Assembly: GCA_012910725.1 (NCBI GenBank)
Contig: WNEG01000012.1
Location: 1 to 5,834 of the forward strand
Origin: Candidatus Ethanoperedens thermophilum
GTDB taxonomy: Archaea; Halobacteriota; Methanosarcinia; Methanosarcinales; EX4572-44
DNA: 5,834 nt
Direction of reading: 5' to 3'
Shown here: piece after piece, positions 1-5,796 of the stretch
How the letters are laid out: the number at the start of each line of letters is the position of its first letter
Position numbering within the stretch: position 1 is the stretch's first letter
Translations under genes and position numbers: made by a program
Notes under the pieces: model-generated
The model's input: the letters and a program-made list of their open reading frames with translations, nothing else
Databases searched by the model: none
What the model was told of the DNA's origin: nothing

Positions 1-74
1 CTCTGTGCCTATATATTTTTTATATGTTGTCGCGGTACTCGTCACACAAATATTCTTGCCCCTCATAGACTGAT

Positions 75-2093
75 TCATCTTGCTGCTGCCTGCAGGATCA
101 TGAGTGCATCAATCGATGTGACCCGTCCGTCGCCATTCATGTCAGCTGTTGCGAGTGTTGCAGCATCGCATAGACGGTTGCCGACTGCAATTTCAAGCAT
201 GATCGTCGCGTCTGCGGTGGAGATTTCTCCATCGAAGTTGAGGTCGCCGTGCTTCGTATCCAGACGGATTAGTGCGTTTGTCAGTATTTTTGTTCTGTTG
301 CTGAAGAGGACTCCACCATCCACAGAATACTGGGTGACATTTACCAATTCCACCTCACCAAGCATTTCGAAGGTTGAATCATCAAGCACACTCATGTTTT
401 GCAATGTGCCGGTTATAATCGGGTTACCTATCGAAAAACTCTCGTTGATCGCTACAACCACACCACCAACCATTGTGCCATTTTTAGCCAATTCCAACCA
501 TGCTTTGTCACCATATACCGTCCTGCACACAAGCACATACCCGCCCTTAAGATGCCATATCCTGACTTTATCATCATTTTCCTTAAAACTCATGGTCCAG
601 ATATCCGAATCATAATTTTCTATAGCATACGCAACTTTCAATTGATACGGTGATTGTGAGAAGACCGGGGATGATTCATCTGATGGATTGTTTGTTAATT
701 GTGTCTTTCCAGTTCCATCGGTATTCATCGCCCACAGATCATAATCATCACCTCCGCCAGACCGTTTGGCATAGACGATCCCCCCAATCGGACTCCATGC
801 TGGCATGCATTCATCTGCTGCTGAAGATGTCAATTGCTGCTTATTCGATCCATTAAGATCCATCGACCACAGATCACGGCTGCCAGATTCGTCAGATACG
901 TACACGATCTTTGAGTCCACGGCTGCAGGATGAGTTTCATTTGAGGGAGAATTTGTCAATTGCATCAATCCGATGCCATCCATATTCATCATCCAGATGT
1001 CAAAGTTTCCTGATCGATTGGATGCAAACACGATCTTTGGTGCACAAAGGTAACCACCACCAGCACCCCCTCCGGCATAAGGTGGACAATAAAGAGGGTT
1101 CACATAAAACTCCCATGTCCTGGAGTCGCTGATCCCGTGAGTGCTATTCACACAGACGGTGACATTATGCGTGCCGTTTAAAAGTGGTTCAATTGGCGTA
1201 TAACTGATGTATGAGTCTGTAATCGTTGCATTTGATGTTACATTCACTTCATCAACGGAGATTGTCACCGTTGCGATATCACCATAAGAACACGAAATAT
1301 TCGCGCTGATGGTTGGTGTGTTATTGAATACACAGGTAGGTTGGGGATTGGTGATATAAGCGATCGTGAAAAACCTATAACCATAACCAACAGTGTACCA
1401 ATCACTCTCCACACGAACTGTAAAATTGTGGTCTCCACAGTCCAGCGGTTCACTTGGGACATAACTCACATTAAAATCTGTAACGTTTGCGTTCGAGGTT
1501 ACATCGATCCCGTCAACTGACAGATTCACTGCAGATATGTTGCCATAAGAACACGAGAAGTTGGCACTGATCGTTGGCACGTTGTTGTCGATGGTTCCGG
1601 ATGGCTGCATATTGGAAATCTGCGGTGGCAGGACATAGACCAGCGCAGGGTCAATATTATAGTCGCTATCAGTCAGTTTGCTTTCATTTGTGCCGTCCGC
1701 GTCAATAATCCAGATATTGCTACCCACGGATTGAGAAATGTATACGATTCTATCCACGATTGACCCGTTTTCCCGGGTAGAGCAACTGAATGATGGAAAC
1801 TCGTCTGCTGAATCATTCGTGATTCGAGTCCTGTTTGTACCATCCACATCAACCATCCAGATATCAACGTTATCGGACTCGTTCGACGCATAGAACAACT
1901 TACTTTCATCCTCACTCCAAACTGGGGCACATTCCCATGCCGTGCTATTCACAAGTGGTATTGTTTCAATGGTGGTAATTCCGCCTGCTGCCGATATACC
2001 TGTAAGCAGTGCCAGCACTGCCAAAAATCCAATTGGTATTATCTTCATCCGCGTACGCAGCTTATTATGACTTGGAGTGCCATTGCATCCCAT
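75..2093 (-). CDS. Secreted multidomain protein: PD40/TolB-like propeller, two Ig-like repeats, S-layer-like domain, C-terminal dockerin
   Basis: This 672 aa protein is predicted to be exported: residues 18-37 form a hydrophobic signal segment ending in Ala-Ala-Gly. Two propeller repeats (about 39-157) with DIWMVDVDGT and NIWIIDADGT cores are followed by two Ig-like repeats (159-245, 247-333), a Gly-rich linker, four more propeller repeats (about 351-507; DIWMMNMDG, DLWSMDLNG, DLWAMNTDG, DIWTMSF), a domain resembling methanogen S-layer repeats (510-613; YGDKAWLELAKNG) and a type I dockerin (614-672) with two calcium loops, DLNFDGEISTAD and DMNGDGRVTSID. There are many N-x-S/T sequons, fitting a glycosylated surface protein. 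There is no C-terminal anchor after the dockerin, so cell attachment may depend on a cohesin partner. The ATG at 2091-2093 was chosen because GGTGA lies 5 nt upstream; a GTG at 2100-2102 and an ATG at 2046-2048 are alternatives. The specific ligand or substrate is unknown. Confidence 0.9.
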   Translation of the reverse strand: MGCNGTPSHNKLRTRMKIIPIGFLAVLALLTGISAAGGITTIETIPLVNSTAWECAPVWSEDESKLFYASNESDNVDIWMVDVDGTNRTRITNDSADEFPSFSCSTRENGSIVDRIVYISQSVGSNIWIIDADGTNESKLTDSDYNIDPALVYVLPPQISNMQPSGTIDNNVPTISANFSCSYGNISAVNLSVDGIDVTSNANVTDFNVSYVPSEPLDCGDHNFTVRVESDWYTVGYGYRFFTIAYITNPQPTCVFNNTPTISANISCSYGDIATVTISVDEVNVTSNATITDSYISYTPIEPLLNGTHNVTVCVNSTHGISDSRTWEFYVNPLYCPPYAGGGAGGGYLCAPKIVFASNRSGNFDIWMMNMDGIGLMQLTNSPSNETHPAAVDSKIVYVSDESGSRDLWSMDLNGSNKQQLTSSAADECMPAWSPIGGIVYAKRSGGGDDYDLWAMNTDGTGKTQLTNNPSDESSPVFSQSPYQLKVAYAIENYDSDIWTMSFKENDDKVRIWHLKGGYVLVCRTVYGDKAWLELAKNGTMVGGVVVAINESFSIGNPIITGTLQNMSVLDDSTFEMLGEVELVNVTQYSVDGGVLFSNRTKILTNALIRLDTKHGDLNFDGEISTADATIMLEIAVGNRLCDAATLATADMNGDGRVTSIDALMILQAAAR
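1095..1619 (-). repeat. Tandem duplication encoding two Ig-like domains
   Basis: Two copies of about 261 nt (1359-1619 and 1095-1355) encode consecutive domains of about 87 aa. Both share the core pattern N-x-PTISAN-(F/I)-SCSYG, then a SVD segment, VTSNA, a (V/I)SY(V/T)P-x-EPL stretch and a HN-(F/V)-TV strand. The similarity is visible in the DNA too, for example the shared CATAAGAACACGA near 1285 and 1545. This is an internal duplication in the surface protein gene and not a mobile element. Confidence 0.85.
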
Positions 2094-2350
2094 AATGTTC
2101 ACCAGAACGATAAGTGTTTTTAACAGTAGATAATCTTTTTCGTCATATAGGGTAGAGTATCAAATAATGGGCGTTCTGGTTTTCGTGTTCATGGGTGGCC
2201 TGAATGGTTATGGGACTTCCGGTGAACTCACCATATCCTCAAGTTTTACCGCAGAATATGCGGAGAACGAGAGAGGCATCATTATTTGTGAGTTTTCTAA
2301 TCTCGTGGTTCTAATTTCCTGGATGACTATATTTGCCCCATCATCTTGAT
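2094..2350. other. Intergenic region between the surface protein gene and the KH-protein gene
   Basis: About 257 nt without a supported gene. It should contain the promoter of the surface protein gene: an A/T-rich GTTAAAAAC on the minus strand at about 2115-2123 is a possible TATA element, though it sits close to the start codon. It also holds the 3' end of the KH transcript, with no clear poly-T terminator. A small inverted repeat CCGCA/TGCGG lies at about 2250-2265. A plus-strand frame of 60 codons (2167-2349) fills it but has no good ribosome binding site or recognisable motif. Confidence 0.5.
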
Positions 2351-2887
2351 TTAATCGTTCATTTCTTGTTGTTTCAAGCTTTTATGTTTTCTCTCTAAAA
2401 AATTATATACTGTTCCATGTGGGGCGCCATTAATTAACATTTCAATGCCTGTACGTACCACCCGGGTCTGTTCAGGATAACCAATAATGCTTACTGTTTT
2501 GCCATAGACTGAAATGCTGCTTCCGGTCATCACTTCAAAATGCTCTCGCATTTTCCCACCAGCACCGATGATGCGACCATTAACACGCTTCATGTCTTTT
2601 TCACTGGATGCATACTCAGATATATCGATTATCTCAAAGACCAGTGCTTCATCATCGGAAAGACGCATGGCTTTTTTTGGATTAAAACCCCTGCCTATTG
2701 CAAGCACAATTTCCCTTGTACGCAAAACCATCAATGGATCTGCATGATCAATCTCCACGGTGCCAGTGCTGCTGCTTATCCGAAGCTCACATCCTGTCCG
2801 CTCTTCGATCGCTCTTTTAACTGCTGCCTGTGGTCCAATGAGAACTCCAATTCTCTCGTGCGGTATCATAACATATTGTGTCATCAT
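2351..2887 (-). CDS. KH-domain RNA-binding protein, archaeal Dim2/Pno1-like
   Basis: This 178 aa protein matches the archaeal two-KH protein related to eukaryotic Dim2/Pno1, which works in small-subunit rRNA maturation and is known in archaea to bind RNA and aIF2 alpha (family knowledge). KH1 begins at RIGVLIG (residues 12-18). KH2 has GRIIGAGGKMREHFEVMTG with an intact GxxG at 108-111, followed by SSISVYGKTVSIIG. The C-terminal GAPHGTVYNFLERK (154-167) is characteristic of the family. In KH1 the loop reads G-P-Q-A (18-21), so the second glycine is missing. The gene starts one base after the rio1 stop, implying co-transcription and probably translational coupling. A weak Shine-Dalgarno (GGGA) lies inside the end of rio1. 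A second ATG directly follows the first, so the start could shift by one codon. Confidence 0.95.
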   Translation of the reverse strand: MMTQYVMIPHERIGVLIGPQAAVKRAIEERTGCELRISSSTGTVEIDHADPLMVLRTREIVLAIGRGFNPKKAMRLSDDEALVFEIIDISEYASSEKDMKRVNGRIIGAGGKMREHFEVMTGSSISVYGKTVSIIGYPEQTRVVRTGIEMLINGAPHGTVYNFLERKHKSLKQQEMND

Positions 2888-2888
2888 A

Positions 2889-3665
2889 TTATCCCTGCGT
2901 TATAGTCGCCATAATTTGTTCATCAGTAGTCTTCACACCACGTTTTTTAAAAAACCTGGTAATATTACTAACATCACGTTTTAAAAACTGTTCAGACATT
3001 GGATGAGAACGCAGCACTCCCTGCCCAATATCGATAATCACTGGAGTGATACCTTCCTCAATAAGTATATTGTATTCACTTAAATCGCTGTGAACCATAT
3101 CAGCATCGCAGTACATGATTCTCATATACTCGACAACTTGCTCAAACACATGCTTTGTGTCTTCCAATGCCATTTTCACATTTCGAAGTTGTGAGGATGG
3201 AATGTTGTTTTGCCCAATAAACTCCATAATCAGCACATTTCTTTTAACAACAAACGGCTGTGGAACCCTCACTCCAGCATCGCGTGCTCGTTTAAGGTTT
3301 TGAAACTCTTTTTTTGCCAGTGTTAAAACAATATTTTTCCTGTCATGTCTTACATTCTCAAATCGGTGATCACCAAGAATGTACTCCTGCATTGCTTTAA
3401 AATTGCTTGAAGATATTCTATATATTTTAATAGCAACATCTCTATCGTTTTTTCCTATGGCATCAAACACGTTTGCCTCTTTGCCTGTGCTGATTGATCC
3501 ACCGAGTGCCTTGATATAGCCGCGATTTGAAAGATAATAAAGCGTTTTTAACGTCGCATCATCAAAAACATTCTCAGCTACCTGGCGACTATCTGAATCC
3601 TTGTGCTTAATCCGCAGTTTATCCAGTTTAGCTTCTATTTTCAAAATTTTTTTATCGGGGAGCAT
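2889..3665 (-). CDS. rio1: Rio1-type serine protein kinase/ATPase
   Basis: Rio1 is an atypical kinase/ATPase needed for late maturation of the small ribosomal subunit. With the start chosen here it has 258 aa, the usual length in archaea. Motifs in order are the nucleotide loop GGSISTGKEANVF (about 55-67), catalytic Lys in VAIKIY (Lys80), hinge LIMEFIG (145-151), catalytic loop HSDLSEYNIL with Asp194 and Asn199, and metal-binding Asp212 in IIDIGQG; all key residues are intact. The frame stays open upstream to a GTG at 3840-3842 and an ATG at 3828-3830, the latter with a GGTGGAG-like site. That 59-residue extension has no Ala, Val or internal acidic-rich character typical of the neighbours and no Rio1 homology that I recognise, so I placed the start at the ATG 3663-3665, which lacks a Shine-Dalgarno. 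Function is sure; the start is not. Confidence 0.95.
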   Translation of the reverse strand: MLPDKKILKIEAKLDKLRIKHKDSDSRQVAENVFDDATLKTLYYLSNRGYIKALGGSISTGKEANVFDAIGKNDRDVAIKIYRISSSNFKAMQEYILGDHRFENVRHDRKNIVLTLAKKEFQNLKRARDAGVRVPQPFVVKRNVLIMEFIGQNNIPSSQLRNVKMALEDTKHVFEQVVEYMRIMYCDADMVHSDLSEYNILIEEGITPVIIDIGQGVLRSHPMSEQFLKRDVSNITRFFKKRGVKTTDEQIMATITQG

Positions 3666-3814
3666 AGCATTATGGTTTGTAATTAAATTAAGGTACAAAT
3701 CAATACAAAAACAGAGAGGGTCTTTATCTATGTTAATCTTGTGTAATCTCGTGATTTTATGCAAATACCTGAAAAGTGTATAGTCACCTAAATCGCCTCT
3801 ATTGTTGTATTTAT

Positions 3815-3824
3815 GCTTATATGA
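3815..3824 (+). promoter_or_regulatory. Possible TATA element for the plus-strand structured RNA
   Basis: The A/T-rich GCTTATATGA is centred about 25 nt before the 5' arm of the closing helix of the candidate RNA at 3843, which is the normal archaeal TATA-to-start spacing. A/T-rich matches are common in this region, so this is only supportive. Confidence 0.3.
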
Positions 3825-3842
3825 TATCATCTTACGCTCCAC

Positions 3843-4079
3843 CGCAATGCTTTTATGTTATGTAAACTGTTGCACAATGGATGAACATCTGGAGAAACAC
3901 GCGGATACAAAACTCCGGATGAGACAGAGGATGACGGTGCCCGCGCAGTGATTATCGGTAAGCCGGTCGCAGACCGAAGCAAGGATAACCGATATCGCAA
4001 GCAGATCAAAAGCAATCCCGAAAGCGTTCTCGAAAGAGAATGTGGACGAGATAGAGGGTGTAGGGCTACACCCATTGCG
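3843..4079 (+). ncRNA. Candidate structured non-coding RNA of unknown class
   Basis: The stretch is visibly richer in G+C than the flanking DNA and holds no convincing gene. On the plus strand it can form: a 9 bp helix 3886-3894/3913-3921 with one U-G pair; a two-level hairpin with outer arms 3953-3959/3988-3994 (TATCGGT/ACCGATA) and inner CGGTC-GCA-GACCG (3964-3976); a 7 bp hairpin 4025-4031/4036-4042 with a GAAA tetraloop and one G-U pair; and a 7 bp hairpin 4056-4062/4067-4073 (GGGTGTA/TACACCC). Arms 3843-3848 and 4074-4079 (CGCAAT/ATTGCG) could close everything into a multibranch fold, stacking directly on the last hairpin. The wobble pairs and the GNRA loop make sense only on the plus strand. 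I could not find the conserved cores of RNase P or SRP RNA, tRNA features or a paired C/D box, so the class is unknown. Pairings were found by eye, without energy calculation. Confidence 0.5.
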
Positions 4080-4164
4080 ATGCATACTTAAGGGTGTCGC
4101 ATGAACTCATCTGAACTGAAAGGTTTGGATTTGATAGCCTACGTTACTTCTCAACATGCCTTTA
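4080..4164. other. Spacer between the candidate RNA and the aIF1A gene
   Basis: About 85 nt with no gene. It contains TCGCA (4097-4101), which could pair with TGCGA (4076-4080) as an alternative to the closing helix of the candidate RNA. No poly-T terminator is visible on either strand. Confidence 0.4.
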
Positions 4165-4485
4165 TCACTCTCTAAGATAGCCGCGTCTTTCAAGCCATTC
4201 CGCATGCATTCTTTCATATCGCCATTTTATGTCTGCTTTTTCATTTTGAAATTGCCATGGTACAAGTATGACCACATCGTTCACCCTGATCCATGTGCGT
4301 TTTTTCATTTTACCAGGTATCCGTCCAATACGGACAACCCCATCCATGCATCGCACTCTTATTCGATTAGCACCGAGCATGGTTTCTACAATACCAAGAA
4401 CTTCCCTCTCGTTTTGGTTGGGTGTTCTGACTCTAATAACTTCATCAGTTGGTTTGCTATTTTTGTTACTTTTTTTATATTTCAG
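4165..4485 (-). CDS. eif1A: Translation initiation factor aIF1A
   Basis: aIF1A is the archaeal counterpart of eIF1A/IF1: an OB-fold protein that binds the A site of the small subunit during initiation. Translated from 4485 the product has 106 aa. It includes EVIRVRTPNQNEREVLGIVE (15-34), TMLGANRIRVRCMDG (35-49), RIGRIPGKMKKRTWIRVNDV and VPWQF, ending in WLERRGYLRE, which match the family along its full length. The first ATG (4378-4380) would give only 71 aa and would cut off the first OB-fold strands. Upstream in this frame there is no ATG, GTG or TTG before the stop at 4507-4509. A CTG at 4483-4485 lies 5 nt after AGAGGTG (4491-4497), a near-perfect Shine-Dalgarno, so I infer CTG initiation; a base error removing an ATG is the alternative. 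The gene lies upstream of rio1 and the KH gene, a grouping seen in many archaea. Confidence 0.93.
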   Translation of the reverse strand: MKYKKSNKNSKPTDEVIRVRTPNQNEREVLGIVETMLGANRIRVRCMDGVVRIGRIPGKMKKRTWIRVNDVVILVPWQFQNEKADIKWRYERMHAEWLERRGYLRE

Positions 4486-4490
4486 TTTAA

Positions 4491-4497
4491 CACCTCT
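4491..4497 (-). promoter_or_regulatory. Shine-Dalgarno that sets the CTG start of aIF1A
   Basis: The minus strand reads AGAGGTG, matching six of seven bases of the archaeal consensus GGAGGTG, and is followed by TTAAA and then CTG. Spacing is 5 nt, as expected. No other frame uses it: the overlapping GTG inside the motif is out of frame. Confidence 0.75.
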
Positions 4498-4523
4498 AAA
4501 TATAAACTATTATTGTTTTGGTG

Positions 4524-4533
4524 ATTATTTATC
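4524..4533 (-). promoter_or_regulatory. Possible TATA element for aIF1A
   Basis: The minus strand reads GATAAATAAT here, in the 58 nt gap between the Toprim stop and the aIF1A start. A start site about 25 nt downstream would fall near 4503 and leave a short leader that still includes the Shine-Dalgarno. The gap is longer than the others in this operon, which fits a separate promoter. Confidence 0.35.
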
Positions 4534-4543
4534 TTTTGTCAAT

Positions 4544-4978
4544 CTATAAAGTATAATTTTTCCTGTACTGCCGGTTAGCACTCGGGTAAGCATGATACTC
4601 CAATCTATCGATGTAACTATCCAGTCCTTCAACATCTTTTATATCCTTTCTAACAAGACTGCTCAGCAGTCGGTGAAACCGCATAGTTGGCACAACTCCA
4701 AAAGATTGTAGATGCTGCATGAGTTTTTTTGCAAGTTTTTCACCTGCTGTATCCCAGTCTGTCAATATTATAATCTCATTATTCATTTGTGAGAGTTTCT
4801 CTGAAAAACTAAAAACAGGGTCGTGTGTTGCAAATACAATCCTTCCAGTAACACCAAGCTTTCTAAGCGTGTGCTCGTCCCTGCGACCTTCCACCACCAC
4901 CACTGCACCATCAAGTGAGCATATCCTAAGTTCTTTTATTAATTCCTTCACGCGTTCGAGTCGTTTCTCTTTATCCAT
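4544..4978 (-). CDS. Small archaeal Toprim-domain protein
   Basis: This 144 aa protein has a Toprim fold, the metal-binding catalytic domain shared by topoisomerases, DnaG primases and RNase M5-like nucleases. The conserved glutamate is in VVVVEGRRDE (Glu30). The acidic pair is in IILTDWDTAGEKLAKKL (Asp74, Asp76), so the Mg-binding residues are intact. The N-terminus is a short charged helix, and little follows the Toprim core. It resembles the archaeal single-domain Toprim proteins annotated as UPF0292 or RNase M5-related, whose substrate is not established. The ATG overlaps the end of the DUF167 gene by 8 nt, with GAGGG about 10 nt upstream, so the two are probably translationally coupled. 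Confidence 0.9.
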   Translation of the reverse strand: MDKEKRLERVKELIKELRICSLDGAVVVVEGRRDEHTLRKLGVTGRIVFATHDPVFSFSEKLSQMNNEIIILTDWDTAGEKLAKKLMQHLQSFGVVPTMRFHRLLSSLVRKDIKDVEGLDSYIDRLEYHAYPSANRQYRKNYTL

Positions 4979-5288
4979 TGTGTAATCTACCCTCTACTAT
5001 TCTTAAAACTTTGTCGATGCTGATGTCATGGATTTTAATGCTTTTCTTGCTTGCTGTACTGCCAGAGCAGATAGATACATTTTGCACTGGAACGTTGAAC
5101 AGAGTAGAAAACTCGACCATTAGCTCTTTATTTGCCAGTCCCTTCCGCGGCACAGAAGCAACGCGCACTTCTATCCGCTTTCGCCATTGATTGTAGCCTT
5201 GTATCTGGAAAAACTTTGCACCAGCATTAACATCCATATCGATGCATACGCCATCAGGAAGTGTGTGAAGGGCATTCAAAATACTCAT
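4971..5288 (-). CDS. DUF167/UPF0235 (YggU-like) protein
   Basis: This 105 aa protein fits the DUF167 family, small alpha/beta proteins of unknown function. It contains DMDVNAGAKFFQIQGYNQWRK, then the strand IEVRVAS, PRKGLANKELMVEFSTLF, VPVQNVSICSGSTASKKSIKI and a C-terminal helix. The pattern P-R-K/G-x-A-N-x-E-L followed by a glycine-bearing strand with S-x-x-K is the family hallmark. The ATG at 5286-5288 was chosen because it lies one base after the stop of the upstream gene, with GGGTGG ending 6 nt before it. An upstream ATG at 5304-5306 would add six residues and overlap the neighbour by 17 nt. No catalytic role is known for the family. Confidence 0.85.
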   Translation of the reverse strand: MSILNALHTLPDGVCIDMDVNAGAKFFQIQGYNQWRKRIEVRVASVPRKGLANKELMVEFSTLFNVPVQNVSICSGSTASKKSIKIHDISIDKVLRIVEGRLHNG

Positions 5289-5289
5289 G

Positions 5290-5499
5290 CTAACCACCCG
5301 ACGCAATCACAAGGATTGTTATTTCGCCATCCGGTAAGACAACTTTATCAAATGGCTGTGGAGCCTCTTTCTGGAGCACCACAACGGTTTCGGGATTGAT
5401 ATCAAATCTTTCTAAAACATCATCATACGTGCTGAATTCATCCACTGTAATGCATTTTCGTTGGACTGCATTTGTACATATACTAACAGTTATTTCCAA
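5290..5499 (-). CDS. ThiS/MoaD/SAMP-like beta-grasp protein with C-terminal Gly-Gly
   Basis: This 69 aa protein has the length and layout of a ubiquitin-like beta-grasp protein: an N-terminal strand pair (MEITVSI, KCITVD), a short helix (TYDDVLERFDI), strands ETVVVLQ and KVVLPDGEITILVIA, and a terminal Ser-Gly-Gly. A Gly-Gly end is activated by E1-like enzymes in ThiS, MoaD and archaeal SAMPs, which serve in sulfur transfer, protein tagging or both. Which one applies cannot be told here; no E1-like, ThiF or MoaE gene is in the window. The start is TTG at 5497-5499: the in-frame stop TGA lies just upstream and no ATG or GTG is available. GAGGA lies about 10 nt before it, inside the end of the upstream gene. 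Confidence 0.8.
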   Translation of the reverse strand: MEITVSICTNAVQRKCITVDEFSTYDDVLERFDINPETVVVLQKEAPQPFDKVVLPDGEITILVIASGG

Positions 5500-5505
5500 T
5501 GTATT

Positions 5506-5652
5506 TCAATCCTCTTCTGGAAGTTCTTCCAATTCACCTGTTGGAGCAACAAGGTCATCAAGATTTTCCTCAATCAGTTTATCTTCGATTCCCTGCTGTT
5601 TTTTTACACCTTTTCTTTCCACATCTCTTCGTTTGAAATTCGACATAATCAT
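5506..5652 (-). CDS. Small highly charged hypothetical protein, first gene of the operon
   Basis: This frame encodes 48 aa from the ATG at 5650-5652 or 46 aa from the in-frame ATG at 5644-5646. A strong site, GAGGTG (about 5655-5660), precedes both. It is 3 nt from the first and 9 nt from the second, so the second or both may be used. The protein is basic at the N-terminus (SNFKRRDVERKGVKKQQG) and very acidic at the C-terminus (IEENLDDLVAPTGELEELP then Glu-Glu-Asp), with no Cys, His, Trp or membrane segment. I do not recognise the family. It ends 6 nt before the TTG of the beta-grasp gene, so it is probably co-transcribed and may be translated in concert with it. The good ribosome binding site and tight spacing argue that it is real. 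Confidence 0.7.
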   Translation of the reverse strand: MIMSNFKRRDVERKGVKKQQGIEDKLIEENLDDLVAPTGELEELPEED

Positions 5653-5796
5653 TCCCACCTCACACATCAGTCTTATATGCTATAAACATTAGTATCATTT
5701 AAGCGAAACCAACAGGTAGTAAACTATGTAATATTATGGTATTATATCTCGACAATACCGTTAAATACTGTAACCAGGAAGACAGGATAGATAATC
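5653..5796. promoter_or_regulatory. Divergent intergenic region with A/T-rich promoter candidates
   Basis: This region precedes the minus-strand operon and possibly a plus-strand gene. For the operon, CTTAAATGATAC on the minus strand (about 5692-5703) would give a start near 5673 and a leader of about 20 nt including the GAGGTG site. CATAATATTACATAG (about 5724-5738) is another option. For the plus strand, GTTAAATACTG (5760-5770) would start transcription near 5790, just before the ATG at 5797. The A/T-rich background makes each box individually weak. Confidence 0.4.

Noticed and set aside
1..78. Minus-strand frame starting with ATGA overlap at the end of the surface protein gene (MNQSMRGKN...)
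   Set aside because: Open to the edge for only 26 codons, without a Shine-Dalgarno, and its DNA includes a TATA-like run (ACATATAAAAAATATATAG) that looks more like a promoter.
100..1132. Several plus-strand frames opposite the surface protein gene
   Set aside because: They are antisense shadows of a gene with clear domains; none has a recognisable motif.
2167..2349. Plus-strand frame of 60 codons in the gap between the surface protein and the KH gene
   Set aside because: It has no convincing ribosome binding site, no motif, and biased composition typical of a chance frame. Conservation in relatives would be needed to accept it.
3843..4079. RNase P RNA, SRP RNA, C/D box or transposon-derived guide RNA as identity of the structured stretch
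   Set aside because: I see no RNase P P4 core, no SRP helix 8 GGAA/AGCAG signature, no paired C and D boxes, and no tnpB gene beside it. A covariance-model search could overturn this.
3827..4085. Two overlapping minus-strand frames (about 75 and 82 codons) across the aIF1A-rio1 gap
   Set aside because: They are Ser/Leu/Arg-rich, match no family I know and overlap each other. They are open mainly because the stretch is richer in G+C. The hairpin pattern explains the region better.
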